Origin: Flavobacterium macrobrachii
GTDB taxonomy: Bacteria > Bacteroidota > Bacteroidia > Flavobacteriales > Flavobacteriaceae
Direction of reading: 5' to 3'
Assembly (NCBI RefSeq): GCF_014486675.1
Contig: NZ_JACTAC010000029.1
Location: 1 to 37,244, forward strand
Length of the DNA stretch: 37,244 nucleotides
In this document: positions 16,330 to 25,062 of the stretch, piece after piece
Position numbering within the stretch: the first letter of the stretch is position 1
Layout of the letters: every line of letters begins with the position of its first letter
The notes under the pieces: generated by a model
The model's database searches: none
What the model saw: the letters and a program-made list of their open reading frames with translations, nothing else
Told to the model about the DNA's origin: nothing
Program-made: the position numbers and the translations under genes

Positions 16330-16956
16330 ATGAGTTTAGTAAAACTAACCATAAAAGGAATATCATACAGTCAAACGCAAAATGGCGCGTATGCTTTAAT
16401 ATTAAACGAAGTTGACGGCGAAAGAAAACTGCCAATCGTTATTGGCGCATTCGAAGCACAATCAATCGCTATAGCGCTTGAAAAAGAAATCAAACCGCCA
16501 AGACCATTGACACACGATTTATTCAAAAGTTTTGCCGACCGTTTTGACATCGTAGTAAAACAAGTGATTATTCACAAATTGGTTGACGGCGTTTTCTATT
16601 CCAGTATCATTTGCGAAAGAGACAAAATAGAAGAAATCATTGATGCTCGAACTTCCGATGCTATTGCATTAGCATTGCGATTCAACGCACCAATTTTTAC
16701 CTATAAAAACATTTTAGACAAAGCTGGAATTTATTTAAACAACCCAACAGAACTAGAGAATCCAAACGACGATGATGATGGCGTTCTTTCAACACCAGAA
16801 ACATTTGGATTAGACAACGAAGGAAAAGAACCAAGCGAAGGTTATTCAAAATTAAGTCTATCCGAATTGCACGCTCAACTAGAGTCAGCAGTTCAAGACG
16901 AAGATTATGAAAAAGCAGCAAGAATAAGAGACGAAATTTCTAAACGAGAATCGTAA
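16330..16956 (+). CDS. Bifunctional nuclease family protein (DUF151) with UVR motif
   Basis: This 208-residue protein has the DUF151/bifunctional nuclease domain in its first 130 residues (KLPIVIGAFEAQSIAIALE, RPLTHDLFKSFADRF, ARTSDAIALALRFNAPIFTY). An acidic linker follows, then a C-terminal UvrB/UvrC interaction motif (LHAQLESAVQDEDYEKAARI). Plant relatives have reported nuclease activity; the role in bacteria is unclear, and the UVR motif hints at a protein partner or DNA repair link. It is the first gene of a probable operon with thyA (42-base gap) and the GH114-like gene. The upstream 81 bases contain the hairpin RNA element, which may be its leader. Confidence 0.92.
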   Translation: MSLVKLTIKGISYSQTQNGAYALILNEVDGERKLPIVIGAFEAQSIAIALEKEIKPPRPLTHDLFKSFADRFDIVVKQVIIHKLVDGVFYSSIICERDKIEEIIDARTSDAIALALRFNAPIFTYKNILDKAGIYLNNPTELENPNDDDDGVLSTPETFGLDNEGKEPSEGYSKLSLSELHAQLESAVQDEDYEKAARIRDEISKRES

Positions 16957-16998
16957 CTTTTAAACCCATCAACTTCTAACCTTTTAAACCTCTTCAAA

Positions 16999-17823
16999 GT
17001 GAAACAATACCACGATTTAGTAAAGCACGTTTTAGAAAACGGAACTCAAAAAGGCGACCGAACTGGAACTGGAACCAAAAGTGTTTTTGGCTACCAAATG
17101 CGTTTTGATTTAGCCGAAGGTTTTCCAATGGTTACCACCAAAAAACTACATTTAAAATCAATCATTTATGAACTATTATGGTTTTTAAATGGCGATACTA
17201 ATATCAATAATTTAAAAGAAAATGGTGTTAAAATTTGGGACGAATGGGCTGATGAAAACGGCGATTTAGGTCCAGTTTATGGTCATCAATGGCGCAATTG
17301 GAACAGCGAAGAAATTGACCAAATCACGGAATTAATTGATACTCTAAAAAACAATCCAAATAGCCGCAGAATGCTAGTTTCCGCATGGAATCCATCTGTT
17401 CTTCCTGATACTTCAAAATCATTTTCAGAAAATGTTGCTAATGGAAAAGCAGCTTTGCCTCCATGTCACGCTTTCTTCCAGTTTTATGTAGCTGACGGAA
17501 AATTGTCTTGTCAGTTATACCAACGAAGTGCTGATATTTTTCTTGGCGTTCCGTTCAATATTGCTTCCTATGCTTTATTTACAATGATGATTGCTCAAGT
17601 TTGTGATTTACAAGTTGGCGAATTCATCCATACTTTTGGCGATGCACATATTTATAACAATCATTTTGAACAAGTAGAATTACAATTGTCTCGCGAACCA
17701 AGACCTTTGCCAAAAATGATATTAAATCCTGATGTGAAAAATATTTTCGACTTCAAATTTGAAGATTTTACCTTAGTTGATTATGATCCGCATCCACATA
17801 TTAAAGGTCAAGTAGCCGTTTAG
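16999..17823 (+). CDS. thyA: Thymidylate synthase
   Basis: ThyA methylates dUMP to dTMP using methylene-tetrahydrofolate. The 274-residue protein shows [16 protein letters not shown], the Trp-rich [20 protein letters not shown], the catalytic cysteine in [28 protein letters not shown], and the C-terminal IKGQVAV. The start codon is GTG (16999), which gives the standard N-terminus [15 protein letters not shown]; no ATG is available nearby. It is slightly longer than E. coli ThyA because of a small insert around [20 protein letters not shown]. It is two bases from the next gene, and the reductase that regenerates tetrahydrofolate is 1.9 kb downstream. Confidence 0.97.
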   Translation: MKQYHDLVKHVLENGTQKGDRTGTGTKSVFGYQMRFDLAEGFPMVTTKKLHLKSIIYELLWFLNGDTNINNLKENGVKIWDEWADENGDLGPVYGHQWRNWNSEEIDQITELIDTLKNNPNSRRMLVSAWNPSVLPDTSKSFSENVANGKAALPPCHAFFQFYVADGKLSCQLYQRSADIFLGVPFNIASYALFTMMIAQVCDLQVGEFIHTFGDAHIYNNHFEQVELQLSREPRPLPKMILNPDVKNIFDFKFEDFTLVDYDPHPHIKGQVAV

Positions 17824-17825
17824 TT

Positions 17826-18788
17826 ATGAAAAAAATCGTTTTTTTGGTTATCGGATTGGCAACAATTTTTGGACTTACTTGTAATTCGAGTAGTGTGAAA
17901 CAAGCCGTTGTTATCCAGAAAGATGCTCCAAAAAAAATGCAAGATTTCGTCATTAATATTTCAAAATACACTCGAAACTTTGACAATAATTTCATTATAA
18001 TTCCTCAAAACGGCGAAGAATTAGCATACACAAATGGCGATATTAGTAAAAGCTTTAACGAAAACTACCTCAAAGCTATTGATGGATTTGGGATTGAAGA
18101 GCTTTTTTACAACGAAACTTTTAAACCAAACGAATACCGAATTGGTATTTTACAAAAAATAAAAGACCAAAAAACCGTTTTAGTTTCAGAGTTTGTAAAC
18201 GATACTACTTTTATTAAAGACGCTCAAAACAAAAATGAAAACGAAGGTTTTGTTAGCTTCATTAGAACCAAAGAAAACTATCATTATTCGATAATTCCTG
18301 AGAAAATTCACAACGAAAACAGCAACAATATTTCATCTTTGAGAGAAGTAAAAAACTTTTTGTACTTAATAAACAACAGTAATTTTTACAGCAAATCAAA
18401 ATTTCTAGAAGCTATTTCAAACACTAATTATGATTTAATTTTCATTGACTTATATCACAATGGCGTTCTTTTTAAAAAGGAAGAAATCGACAAATTGAAA
18501 CAAAAGAAAAACGGCGCAAAACGACTAGTAGTTTGCTATATGAATATTGGCGCAGCCGAAAAATATAGAAACTATTGGAAGCGCGATTGGACTTTAGGAA
18601 ATCCATCATGGTTAAAGAAAAAATACGACGGCTACGAAAATGAGTTCTGGGTAGAATATTGGAACAAAGATTGGCAAAAAATTATTTATGGTAATGACGA
18701 TTCTTATGCTAAAAAAATAATTGTTGCTGGTTTTGACGGAGTTTATCTCGACAATGTTGAAGCGTATTATTTTTTATATAATGACTAA
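17826..18788 (+). CDS. GH114-like glycosidase, probable lipoprotein
   Basis: The 320-residue product has an N-terminal signal with a possible lipidation cysteine (MKKIVFLVIGLATIFGLTC). Its C-terminal half matches the GH114 / endo-alpha-1,4-polygalactosaminidase TIM-barrel: YDLIFIDLYHNG, KRLVVCYMNIGAAEKYR, DWTLGNPSWL, WVEYWNKDWQKIIYG, and the end motif GFDGVYLDNVEAY with its conserved aspartates. Family members cut galactosaminogalactan-type polymers; the substrate here is unknown. The first half, about residues 30-170, looks unlike the catalytic family and may be a second domain. The gene is only two bases from thyA, so it is co-transcribed with a nucleotide-synthesis gene, which is an odd neighbour. 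A terminator follows at once. Confidence 0.75.
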   Translation: MKKIVFLVIGLATIFGLTCNSSSVKQAVVIQKDAPKKMQDFVINISKYTRNFDNNFIIIPQNGEELAYTNGDISKSFNENYLKAIDGFGIEELFYNETFKPNEYRIGILQKIKDQKTVLVSEFVNDTTFIKDAQNKNENEGFVSFIRTKENYHYSIIPEKIHNENSNNISSLREVKNFLYLINNSNFYSKSKFLEAISNTNYDLIFIDLYHNGVLFKKEEIDKLKQKKNGAKRLVVCYMNIGAAEKYRNYWKRDWTLGNPSWLKKKYDGYENEFWVEYWNKDWQKIIYGNDDSYAKKIIVAGFDGVYLDNVEAYYFLYND

Positions 18789-18823
18789 AAAAATCCGTTG
18801 CAACAAACAAACAACGGATTTTT
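18787..18823. terminator. Bidirectional terminator
   Basis: AAAAATCCGTTG pairs with CAACGGATTTTT around an 11-base loop. It lies between the convergent GH114-like and CBM48-like genes, with A/T runs on both sides, so it can serve both. Confidence 0.82.
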
Positions 18824-18841
18824 CACTAAAACCAATAAAAC

Positions 18842-19138
18842 TTATACAGTAACCACACTGTTTTCAGAACCAGCAAATTCATTATAAACATAACTGTCTG
18901 CTTCTGGATCGTTGATGTAAGAACCATCAACTAAATATTTGTATTCATATGTAGAATCTTTTGGCACTTCGAAAAGACCTTTGAAAGTTCCGTTTTTTAA
19001 CTTTGATAATTCACCTTCTTCTGGGTTCCAATTATTAAAATCACCAACAACAGCAGCAAATTTTGCATCTTTTGCTTCAATAGAAAAGGTAACCTTGCAT
19101 ACTGGTTTTGTTTTTATAAATTGCTTTTTGATAGACAT
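18842..19138 (-). CDS. Stand-alone CBM48/AMPK-type glycogen-binding-like protein
   Basis: This 98-residue protein consists of one early-set/CBM48 domain: CKVTFSIEAKDAKFAAVVGD, FNNWNPEEGELSKLKNGTF and YEYKYLVDGSYINDPEADSY. Such domains normally bind alpha-glucans in branching enzymes, isoamylases and AMPK beta subunits; here there is no enzyme attached and no signal peptide, so it is probably cytoplasmic. The aromatic residues typical of the glycogen site (W in FNNWNP, the K-Y pair in YEYKYLVDG) are kept, so glucan binding is plausible but not shown. It has a well-formed promoter of its own and is unrelated in strand to its folate and nucleotide neighbours. Confidence 0.85.
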   Translation of the reverse strand: MSIKKQFIKTKPVCKVTFSIEAKDAKFAAVVGDFNNWNPEEGELSKLKNGTFKGLFEVPKDSTYEYKYLVDGSYINDPEADSYVYNEFAGSENSVVTV

Positions 19139-19165
19139 AACTAATTCATTTATAGATTACTGAAG

Positions 19166-19195
19166 CAAAGTAACAGCATTTTTTCTTATGTTCAA
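19166..19195 (-). promoter_or_regulatory. Promoter of the CBM48-like gene
   Basis: On the minus strand TTG (19193-19195), a 19-base spacer and TTACTTTG (19166-19173) form a good Bacteroidota promoter. Transcription would start about 20-25 bases before the ATG at 19138. Confidence 0.55.
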
Positions 19196-19376
19196 CAATA
19201 ACAATCATTTTTAGTAAATTACTAAAATCATACGCTTTTTTAAAGAGAATCAACAAATTATAGGCGAATAAATTTTTGATACCATATTAAGAAATCGTTT
19301 TCTTAATAAATTATCTTAAAATGAAATTTTACTAATTTAAAAATATATTCTATATTTATTGCTCAATTTTTGACTT

Positions 19377-19715
19377 ATGGACAGAGAACAGCACGAACTT
19401 TATGAATATGCCAAAGACAGAATAAAGCAAAAAAAACGCTTATATTTTCACTTTGTTCTTTTATTTTTAGGCAGTATTTTTTTATTCATTGCAAACAATT
19501 GGCTATCGTTTTATCCTGAAAAAAACTGGTGGCTTTGGGCAGTTACCATCTGGATTTTTCTTTTTGTACTTCACGGAATTAAAGTCTTTATCACCGACAG
19601 CTTTATGAACAAAAACTGGGAAAGAGCTCAAATTGACAAACTTATGCTCAAACAAACCAAAAAAATTGAACAACTAAAAAACGATTTAGAAAATTCTAAA
19701 TCAACTACACCATGA
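19377..19715 (+). CDS. 2TM domain-containing membrane protein
   Basis: The 112-residue protein has a short charged N-terminus (EYAKDRIKQKKRLYFHF), two transmembrane helices (about 25-42 and 52-72) joined by a Trp-rich loop (FYPEKNWWLWAV), and a charged C-terminal coiled coil. This is the pattern of the 2TM domain family (PF13239), common in Flavobacteria and sometimes fused to LytTR regulators or histidine kinases. Its function is unknown. Its stop overlaps the start of the dihydrofolate reductase by four bases (ATGA), so the two are translationally coupled. A possible -7 box (TATATTTA) lies at 19351-19358. Confidence 0.8.
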   Translation: MDREQHELYEYAKDRIKQKKRLYFHFVLLFLGSIFLFIANNWLSFYPEKNWWLWAVTIWIFLFVLHGIKVFITDSFMNKNWERAQIDKLMLKQTKKIEQLKNDLENSKSTTP

Positions 19716-20197
19716 TTATAACCATAGCTGCCATTGGAATAAATAATGAATTAGGAAAAGACAACCAACTAATTTGGCATTTGCCCAATGATTTTAAACG
19801 ATTTAAAGCCTTAACAACTGGTCATTACATCATAATGGGAAGAAAAACTTTTGAAAGTTTTCCAAAACCACTTCCTAATAGAACGCATGTAATTATCACT
19901 CGACAAAAAAACTACACAGTTGAAAACTGCATTATTGTAGATAGTCTAGAAAAAGCCATTGCGGCTTGTCCAAAAGATGAAGATATTTTTATCATTGGCG
20001 GAGGCGAAATCTACAAACAATCTATTGATTTTGCTGATAAACTAGAAATCACTCGAGTATATCATTCGTTTGAAGCCGATACTTTTTTTCCCGAAATTGA
20101 TACTAAAAAATGGGAATTAATATCCGAAGAGTTTCATTCAAAAGACGAAAAACACGATTATGACTTTTGTTTTCAATCCTATGTTTCCAAGCAATAA
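19712..20197 (+). CDS. folA: Dihydrofolate reductase
   Basis: This 161-residue enzyme reduces dihydrofolate to tetrahydrofolate with NADPH. Diagnostic motifs are IGINNELGKDNQLIWHLP (substrate and Met20-loop region), NDFKRFKALT, IIMGRKTFESF, LPNRTHVIITR, and the NADPH-binding IFIIGGGEIYKQ. Asp in LPNDFKRF takes the place of the catalytic acidic residue. The length is standard for chromosomal FolA. It overlaps the 2TM gene and is about 1.9 kb downstream of thyA, whose reaction makes the dihydrofolate it recycles. Confidence 0.96.
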   Translation: MIITIAAIGINNELGKDNQLIWHLPNDFKRFKALTTGHYIIMGRKTFESFPKPLPNRTHVIITRQKNYTVENCIIVDSLEKAIAACPKDEDIFIIGGGEIYKQSIDFADKLEITRVYHSFEADTFFPEIDTKKWELISEEFHSKDEKHDYDFCFQSYVSKQ

Positions 20198-20207
20198 AAT
20201 AATGCGC

Positions 20208-20215
20208 TATATTTG
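20208..20215 (+). promoter_or_regulatory. -7 box of ubiE/menG
   Basis: TATATTTG is a full match to TAnnTTTG, 14 bases before the ATG at 20230, giving a very short leader. No clear -33 TTG is seen. Confidence 0.5.
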
Positions 20216-20229
20216 TCAAAAATTGTAAA

Positions 20230-20961
20230 ATGTCAAAAAACATAACTCCATATAGAGATTCATCATTAGGAAAAAAAGAACAAGTAACCCAAATGTTCGA
20301 TAATATTTCGGGGAATTATGATGATTTAAACCGAGTAATCTCACTTGGAATTGATGTAAAATGGAGAAAAAAAGTAGTTGCGCTTGTCGCTGAAAAAAAT
20401 CCAGAAAACATTCTCGATATTGCAACTGGAACTGGTGATTTAGCTATTTTAATGACTTCAACTTCGGCAAAAAAAATTGTTGGACTTGATCTTTCCGTTG
20501 GAATGCTTGAAGTTGGGAAGAAAAAAATAGCCACTCAAAATCTTTCTGATAAAATAGAAATGGTGGTTGGCGACAGCGAGAACATTCCGTTTCCTGATAA
20601 TTATTTTGATGCCATTACCGTTTCGTTTGGTATTCGAAATTTTGAAACTTTAGAAAAAGGTTTAGCTGAAATTTACCGTGTTTTAAAACCTGGCGGTATT
20701 TTTGTAATTCTTGAAACTTCAGTTCCTACTAAATTTCCATACAAGCAAGGTTATTCTTTTTATACCAAAATGATTTTGCCATTGATTGGAAAAGTATTTT
20801 CTAAAGATAAAAATGCTTATGGTTATCTTTCCACTTCGGCGGAAAATTTTCCTTTTGGCGAAAAATTAAACAATATTTTGAGAAAAGTTTCGTTTATAGA
20901 TTGTGTAGCTTTACCACAAACATTTGGAGTGGCAACGATTTACACCGCAACAAAAAAATAA
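20230..20961 (+). CDS. ubiE: Demethylmenaquinone methyltransferase (UbiE/MenG)
   Basis: This 243-residue SAM-dependent enzyme makes the last step of menaquinone synthesis. It carries the class I SAM motif ILDIATGTGDLAI, the acidic loop VVGDSENIPFPDNYFD, and the UbiE-specific ITVSFGIRNFETLEKGLAEI and RVLKPGGIFVILE. Members of Bacteroidota use menaquinone, so the menaquinone role (MenG) is more likely than ubiquinone synthesis. It is followed after 20 bases by porT on the same strand, a gene order I recall from other Flavobacteria. Confidence 0.95.
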   Translation: MSKNITPYRDSSLGKKEQVTQMFDNISGNYDDLNRVISLGIDVKWRKKVVALVAEKNPENILDIATGTGDLAILMTSTSAKKIVGLDLSVGMLEVGKKKIATQNLSDKIEMVVGDSENIPFPDNYFDAITVSFGIRNFETLEKGLAEIYRVLKPGGIFVILETSVPTKFPYKQGYSFYTKMILPLIGKVFSKDKNAYGYLSTSAENFPFGEKLNNILRKVSFIDCVALPQTFGVATIYTATKK

Positions 20962-20981
20962 TTTTTGAAGATTTTCTCTAA

Positions 20982-21686
20982 ATGAAAAGACTAACTTGCA
21001 TATTATTTCTACTGATAACATCTCAATTTTTTGCTCAATTTGGGCAAAGTGTTTTTTCAAAAGATCCAATTATTAACCTTGAAAACTTTGATAGACAACG
21101 TGTTCATTGGGGTTATTTTCTTGGTTTTAGCAGTTTTGATTTTAAAACCGATTATAAAGTTCCAGGAAACGATATTGATGTAAAAGGTCAAACTGGTTTT
21201 AATGTTGGTTTAGTTGGAAATCTCCGTTTGCACGAATACATCGATTTGCGTTTTGAACCAGGATTATATTATGCATCAAGAACGCTTACATATTCAGGTT
21301 TCACTAGTGATATTGATGCTATTCGCGAAGTAAAAGCAACCTATATAAACTTTCCTTTATTGTTAAAATTCTCTTCGTTAAGAACAGGAAATGTTCGTCC
21401 CTATTTGGTTGGTGGTGTTTCTACCACTTTAAATCTTTCAAGTAATTCAAAATCTGACGATGATAATTACCAACAACGATTTAGAGTAAAACCTTGGACA
21501 CAAAACTATGAAATAGGTTTTGGAATTGATTTATACTTTGAATATTTCAAATTTTCGCCGTCAATTCGGGGTGTTTTTGGATTTAATGACGAGTTAATTC
21601 GAGACAACAATCCAGATAGTCCTTGGACTGGAAATGTTGAATCGATGAAAACTAGAGCAGTTTTAATCAATTTTACGTTTCATTAA
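20982..21686 (+). CDS. porT: PorT family protein, type IX secretion / gliding
   Basis: The 234-residue protein begins with a signal peptide (MKRLTCILFLLITSQFFAQF) and the conserved NLENFDRQRVHWGYFLGF, then alternates strands typical of an eight-stranded outer-membrane barrel (RFEPGLYYASRTLTY, RPYLVGGVSTTLNL, YEIGFGIDLYFEYF) and ends in ALINFTFH-like residues with a terminal aromatic. PorT (SprT in F. johnsoniae) is needed for the type IX secretion system and for gliding. Other type IX genes are not in the window. It sits after ubiE and overlaps the convergent methyltransferase gene by four bases. Confidence 0.92.
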   Translation: MKRLTCILFLLITSQFFAQFGQSVFSKDPIINLENFDRQRVHWGYFLGFSSFDFKTDYKVPGNDIDVKGQTGFNVGLVGNLRLHEYIDLRFEPGLYYASRTLTYSGFTSDIDAIREVKATYINFPLLLKFSSLRTGNVRPYLVGGVSTTLNLSSNSKSDDDNYQQRFRVKPWTQNYEIGFGIDLYFEYFKFSPSIRGVFGFNDELIRDNNPDSPWTGNVESMKTRAVLINFTFH

Positions 21687-22411
21687 AATCGTCGGCAAAA
21701 TTCACTCAAGATAATTGCCGTAGCCGTTGCTACATTTAAACTTTCGGTTTTTTTTAATTTTCCAAAACGTGGAATTGCAATTCTATTAGTAACCAATTTT
21801 TCTATTTCGGCTGAAATTCCGTTGGCTTCATTTCCAAAAACTATAATTCCATCAGCAGGTAAATCTTCGGAGTAAATGTTTTGTCCATCCATAAAAGTTC
21901 CAAAAATCGGCAAATTACTATTCAAAATAAATTCTTTGATGTCTAAGTATTGAATATTAACACGAGCAATCGATCCCATTGTTGCCTGAACTACTTTTGG
22001 ATTAAAAACATCAACCGTTTCTTTAGAACAAATAATTTGCTCAATGCCAAACCAATCGCACAATCGGATAATAGTTCCTAAATTTCCTGGATCACGAATG
22101 TCGTCAAGCGCAACAATTAATCCTTTATTAGAACTCTTTGTCTCTTTTGGCATTTGAAAAACGGCCAAACAACTGCTTGCCGAAGATAATGCTGTTATTT
22201 TTTTCATCTCAGCTTCGGTTACGACCGTTTTATTTTTAACCGAAAACGAATTAAAAACTTCTTCGGTAGCAAATAAATCTTCAAGAACAAAATTTGATTG
22301 TAATAATTCTTGAATTACTTTTACGCCTTCGGCAATGAAAAGTTGATGTTCTAACCGATATTTTTTCAGTTGAAGACTAGTTATCCATTTAATTTGGTTT
22401 TTACTAACCAT
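21683..22411 (-). CDS. SpoU/TrmH family RNA 2'-O-methyltransferase
   Basis: The 242-residue protein is a SPOUT-fold RNA methyltransferase. The N-terminal part (ITSLQLKKYRLEHQLFIAEG) is the substrate-binding domain; the C-terminal trefoil knot has all three motifs: VALDDIRDPGNLGTIIRLCD, GIIVFGNEANGIS and RFGKLKKTESLNVATATAII. Family members methylate ribose 2'-OH in rRNA or tRNA using SAM; the target nucleotide cannot be told from sequence. It is convergent with porT, overlapping its stop by four bases, and divergent from the BamA-like gene with only 26 bases between. Confidence 0.93.
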   Translation of the reverse strand: MVSKNQIKWITSLQLKKYRLEHQLFIAEGVKVIQELLQSNFVLEDLFATEEVFNSFSVKNKTVVTEAEMKKITALSSASSCLAVFQMPKETKSSNKGLIVALDDIRDPGNLGTIIRLCDWFGIEQIICSKETVDVFNPKVVQATMGSIARVNIQYLDIKEFILNSNLPIFGTFMDGQNIYSEDLPADGIIVFGNEANGISAEIEKLVTNRIAIPRFGKLKKTESLNVATATAIILSEFCRRF

Positions 22412-22437
22412 AAATAGTTTATTTTTGAATTAAATTT

Positions 22438-24999
22438 TTGCAAACTTTGAAACTTTTCAGCACAAAAATATCATTTATTATTCTATTAGCCTTCATTTTT
22501 GTTGGATGTAACTCTACAAAAAAAGTTCCCAACGGAAAAAAACTACTTACCAATAACACTATTCTTGTTGACGATAAAAAAGATAAAAACGAAGAAGTTT
22601 TTAATCAATTGTATCAAAAACAAAACACAGCTTTGCTTGGTTTTCCGCTGCGATTGAACATCTATAACTTAGCAAAAGAAAAAACCGATTCGATTTACAG
22701 AGCAAAATACATCAACAATCCCAAAAAATATGCTCGAAAATCCAAATGGTTATCTCGAAAACAAGTAAAACGTCTTGGAGAATCGTTTTGGTACAGCGGC
22801 ATTCATAATTTTTTAAAAAAAACTGGCGAAGCTCCAATTCTGCTTGACACTTCGAGCACAAAACGTTCCGCAAAAAGACTGAATTCTTACTTTAAAAACA
22901 AAGGCTATTTTGACGCTAAAACCGATTTCAAAATTGATAGCATCGCACCAAAAAAAGTAAAGATAAAATACAATGTTACCAAAGGTAAACCCTATATTCT
23001 AGATTCAATTTATGCTACAATACCAAGCAAACCGCTAGATTCTATTTACCAATTAAGAAAAAAGAATTCTTTAATTTTTAAAGGTCAACAATTTGACACC
23101 AATATTTTTGAAGAAGAAAGCAAACGAATCACCGAAGATTTTAGAAATAACGGTGCGTTCTATTTTCAAAAAAACTATGTCAATTTTGTAATCGATACGC
23201 TAAACAATAAAAAACACCGTCCAAACATCAATATTAGTATTGAAGACCAAAGAGTTAAAACCGAAGACAGCGTAACTTCTATCGGGTTTAAACTTTATAA
23301 AATCAATAAAGTTAATATCTACACCGATCATAACACAGCAAATCCTAACGCAAAAATTACCGATAGTACAACATATAATAACTTTACATTATACAGTGTT
23401 GACAAATTGAAATACAAACCAAAGTCATTGACCAACGGAGTTTTTGTAAATAAAGGAAACTATTTCTCTGATTTTAGAACCGCTGTAACCTCAAAATATC
23501 TAAGTAATTTAAAGGTTTTCAACTATCCGTTAATTCAATATGTTCCTGATAAAAATGACGAAAACGGATTGATTGCCAATATCTTTTTGACGCCAAGAAA
23601 AAAATATACTTTTGGTTTTTCTACCGACTTTACGCATTCCAACATTCAAGATTTTGGTATCTCAGGAAATACATCGTTAACCATTCGAAACGTTTTTAAT
23701 GGTGCCGAAACCTTTGACATTGGTTTTAGAGGAAATATTGGTTCCTCACGCGACATGGCAAATCCAAATAACAACTTCTTCAACATCTCCGAAATTGGTA
23801 TCGATTCCCGTCTTAATTTCCCGCGTTTACTTTTACCTTTTAACACCGACAAAATCATACCAAAAACAATGATTCCTTACACTACGTTCAGCGTTGGTTA
23901 TGCCAAACAACGAAATGTAGGTCTGGACAAACAAAACTTCACCAGTTCGCTTTCTTATAATTGGACACCAAAAAGAAACACAACTTTAAAACTTGATTTA
24001 ATTAATATTCAGTTCGTTAAAAACTTAAATCCGTCCAATTATTTCAATATTTATCGTTCGTCATACAACGCTTTGAACAACGTTGCTGAAAATTACCCAG
24101 TAAATCCAGAATTTATAAATGAAGATGGAAATCTAATCATTGAAGACGGTGTTTTAGGTTTTTACAATCAGGTTTTTGATGCCGGAAATCCTTTAGGCGT
24201 TACTCCAACCGATGCAAAATCAGTACTAAGTATCCTAGAAAGACAAGCCCGTTTAACCGAAAATAACTTGATTTTTGCTTCAAATATTGCCTATTCCAAA
24301 ACTTCTAAAATCGATTTAACCGACAACGATTTCTATGTTTTTAAAGCCAAGTTTGAATCAGCTGGAAACTTAATTTCCTTGATTGCTCGCGCTTCAAAAC
24401 AACTTCAAAATCAAGGTGGCGCAAACACTATTTTCGATGTTGAATTCTCCCAATATCTAAAAACCGAATTCGAATACATCAAACATTGGAGTTTATTCAA
24501 GCGAAGTGTTTTTGCAACGCGAACCTTCTTTGGTATTGCTATTCCATATGGAAATTCTAACGATATTCCTTTCTCCCGAAGTTATTTTGGTGGCGGTTCA
24601 AATGACAACAGAGCTTGGCAATCTTATAGTCTTGGTCCTGGAGCAAGCGGTAGCGTTCTAGATTTTAATGAAGCCAATATGAAAATTGCTTTAAGTGCGG
24701 AATATCGCTTTAATATTTTCCAAAAACTAAACGGTGCGCTTTTCTCCGATATAGGTAATATTTGGAACGTTTTAGATAATACCATCGCCGAAGAAGCCAT
24801 CTTCGAAGGTTTCAAATCATTAAAAAACATTGCCGTTGGAACAGGTTTCGGATTTCGTTATGATTTTAACTTCTTTATCGTTAGAATTGATATGGGTTTC
24901 AAAACCTACAATCCTGCCCGTCCTGAAAACCAAAGATGGCTTAAAGAAATGCGCTTTGACAAATCAGTATTAAATATCGGGATAAATTATCCATTCTAA
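22438..24999 (+). CDS. BamA/TamA (Omp85) family outer-membrane lipoprotein, TamL-like
   Basis: The 853-residue product has a signal peptide ending in a lipobox (IILLAFIFVGC), POTRA-like repeats over about residues 30-380 and a 16-strand Omp85 barrel (GFSTDFTHSNIQDFGISG, FPRLLLPFNTDKIIPK, and the end IGINYPF). The lid-lock-like motif SRSYFGGGSNDNRAWQ matches the Omp85 surface-antigen family. Bacteroidota have such lipid-anchored versions, called TamL, in place of TamA. It probably assists outer-membrane assembly or, with a TamB-like partner, lipid transport. The only in-frame starts are TTG at 22438 or 22447; a -7-like box (AATTTTTG, 22433-22440) overlaps the first, so a short-leader or leaderless transcript beginning at 22447 is possible. 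Confidence 0.9.
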   Translation: MQTLKLFSTKISFIILLAFIFVGCNSTKKVPNGKKLLTNNTILVDDKKDKNEEVFNQLYQKQNTALLGFPLRLNIYNLAKEKTDSIYRAKYINNPKKYARKSKWLSRKQVKRLGESFWYSGIHNFLKKTGEAPILLDTSSTKRSAKRLNSYFKNKGYFDAKTDFKIDSIAPKKVKIKYNVTKGKPYILDSIYATIPSKPLDSIYQLRKKNSLIFKGQQFDTNIFEEESKRITEDFRNNGAFYFQKNYVNFVIDTLNNKKHRPNINISIEDQRVKTEDSVTSIGFKLYKINKVNIYTDHNTANPNAKITDSTTYNNFTLYSVDKLKYKPKSLTNGVFVNKGNYFSDFRTAVTSKYLSNLKVFNYPLIQYVPDKNDENGLIANIFLTPRKKYTFGFSTDFTHSNIQDFGISGNTSLTIRNVFNGAETFDIGFRGNIGSSRDMANPNNNFFNISEIGIDSRLNFPRLLLPFNTDKIIPKTMIPYTTFSVGYAKQRNVGLDKQNFTSSLSYNWTPKRNTTLKLDLINIQFVKNLNPSNYFNIYRSSYNALNNVAENYPVNPEFINEDGNLIIEDGVLGFYNQVFDAGNPLGVTPTDAKSVLSILERQARLTENNLIFASNIAYSKTSKIDLTDNDFYVFKAKFESAGNLISLIARASKQLQNQGGANTIFDVEFSQYLKTEFEYIKHWSLFKRSVFATRTFFGIAIPYGNSNDIPFSRSYFGGGSNDNRAWQSYSLGPGASGSVLDFNEANMKIALSAEYRFNIFQKLNGALFSDIGNIWNVLDNTIAEEAIFEGFKSLKNIAVGTGFGFRYDFNFFIVRIDMGFKTYNPARPENQRWLKEMRFDKSVLNIGINYPF

Positions 25000-25012
25000 A
25001 ATTAGAAATTAT

Positions 25013-25020
25013 TATTTTTG
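25013..25020 (+). promoter_or_regulatory. -7 box of fbaA
   Basis: TATTTTTG is a full match to TAnnTTTG and lies 42 bases before the aldolase ATG, just after the BamA-like stop. It implies that fbaA has its own promoter. Confidence 0.5.
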
Positions 25021-25062
25021 TAACCCATTAATTAAAAATTAACTTTTAAACAACACATAACA

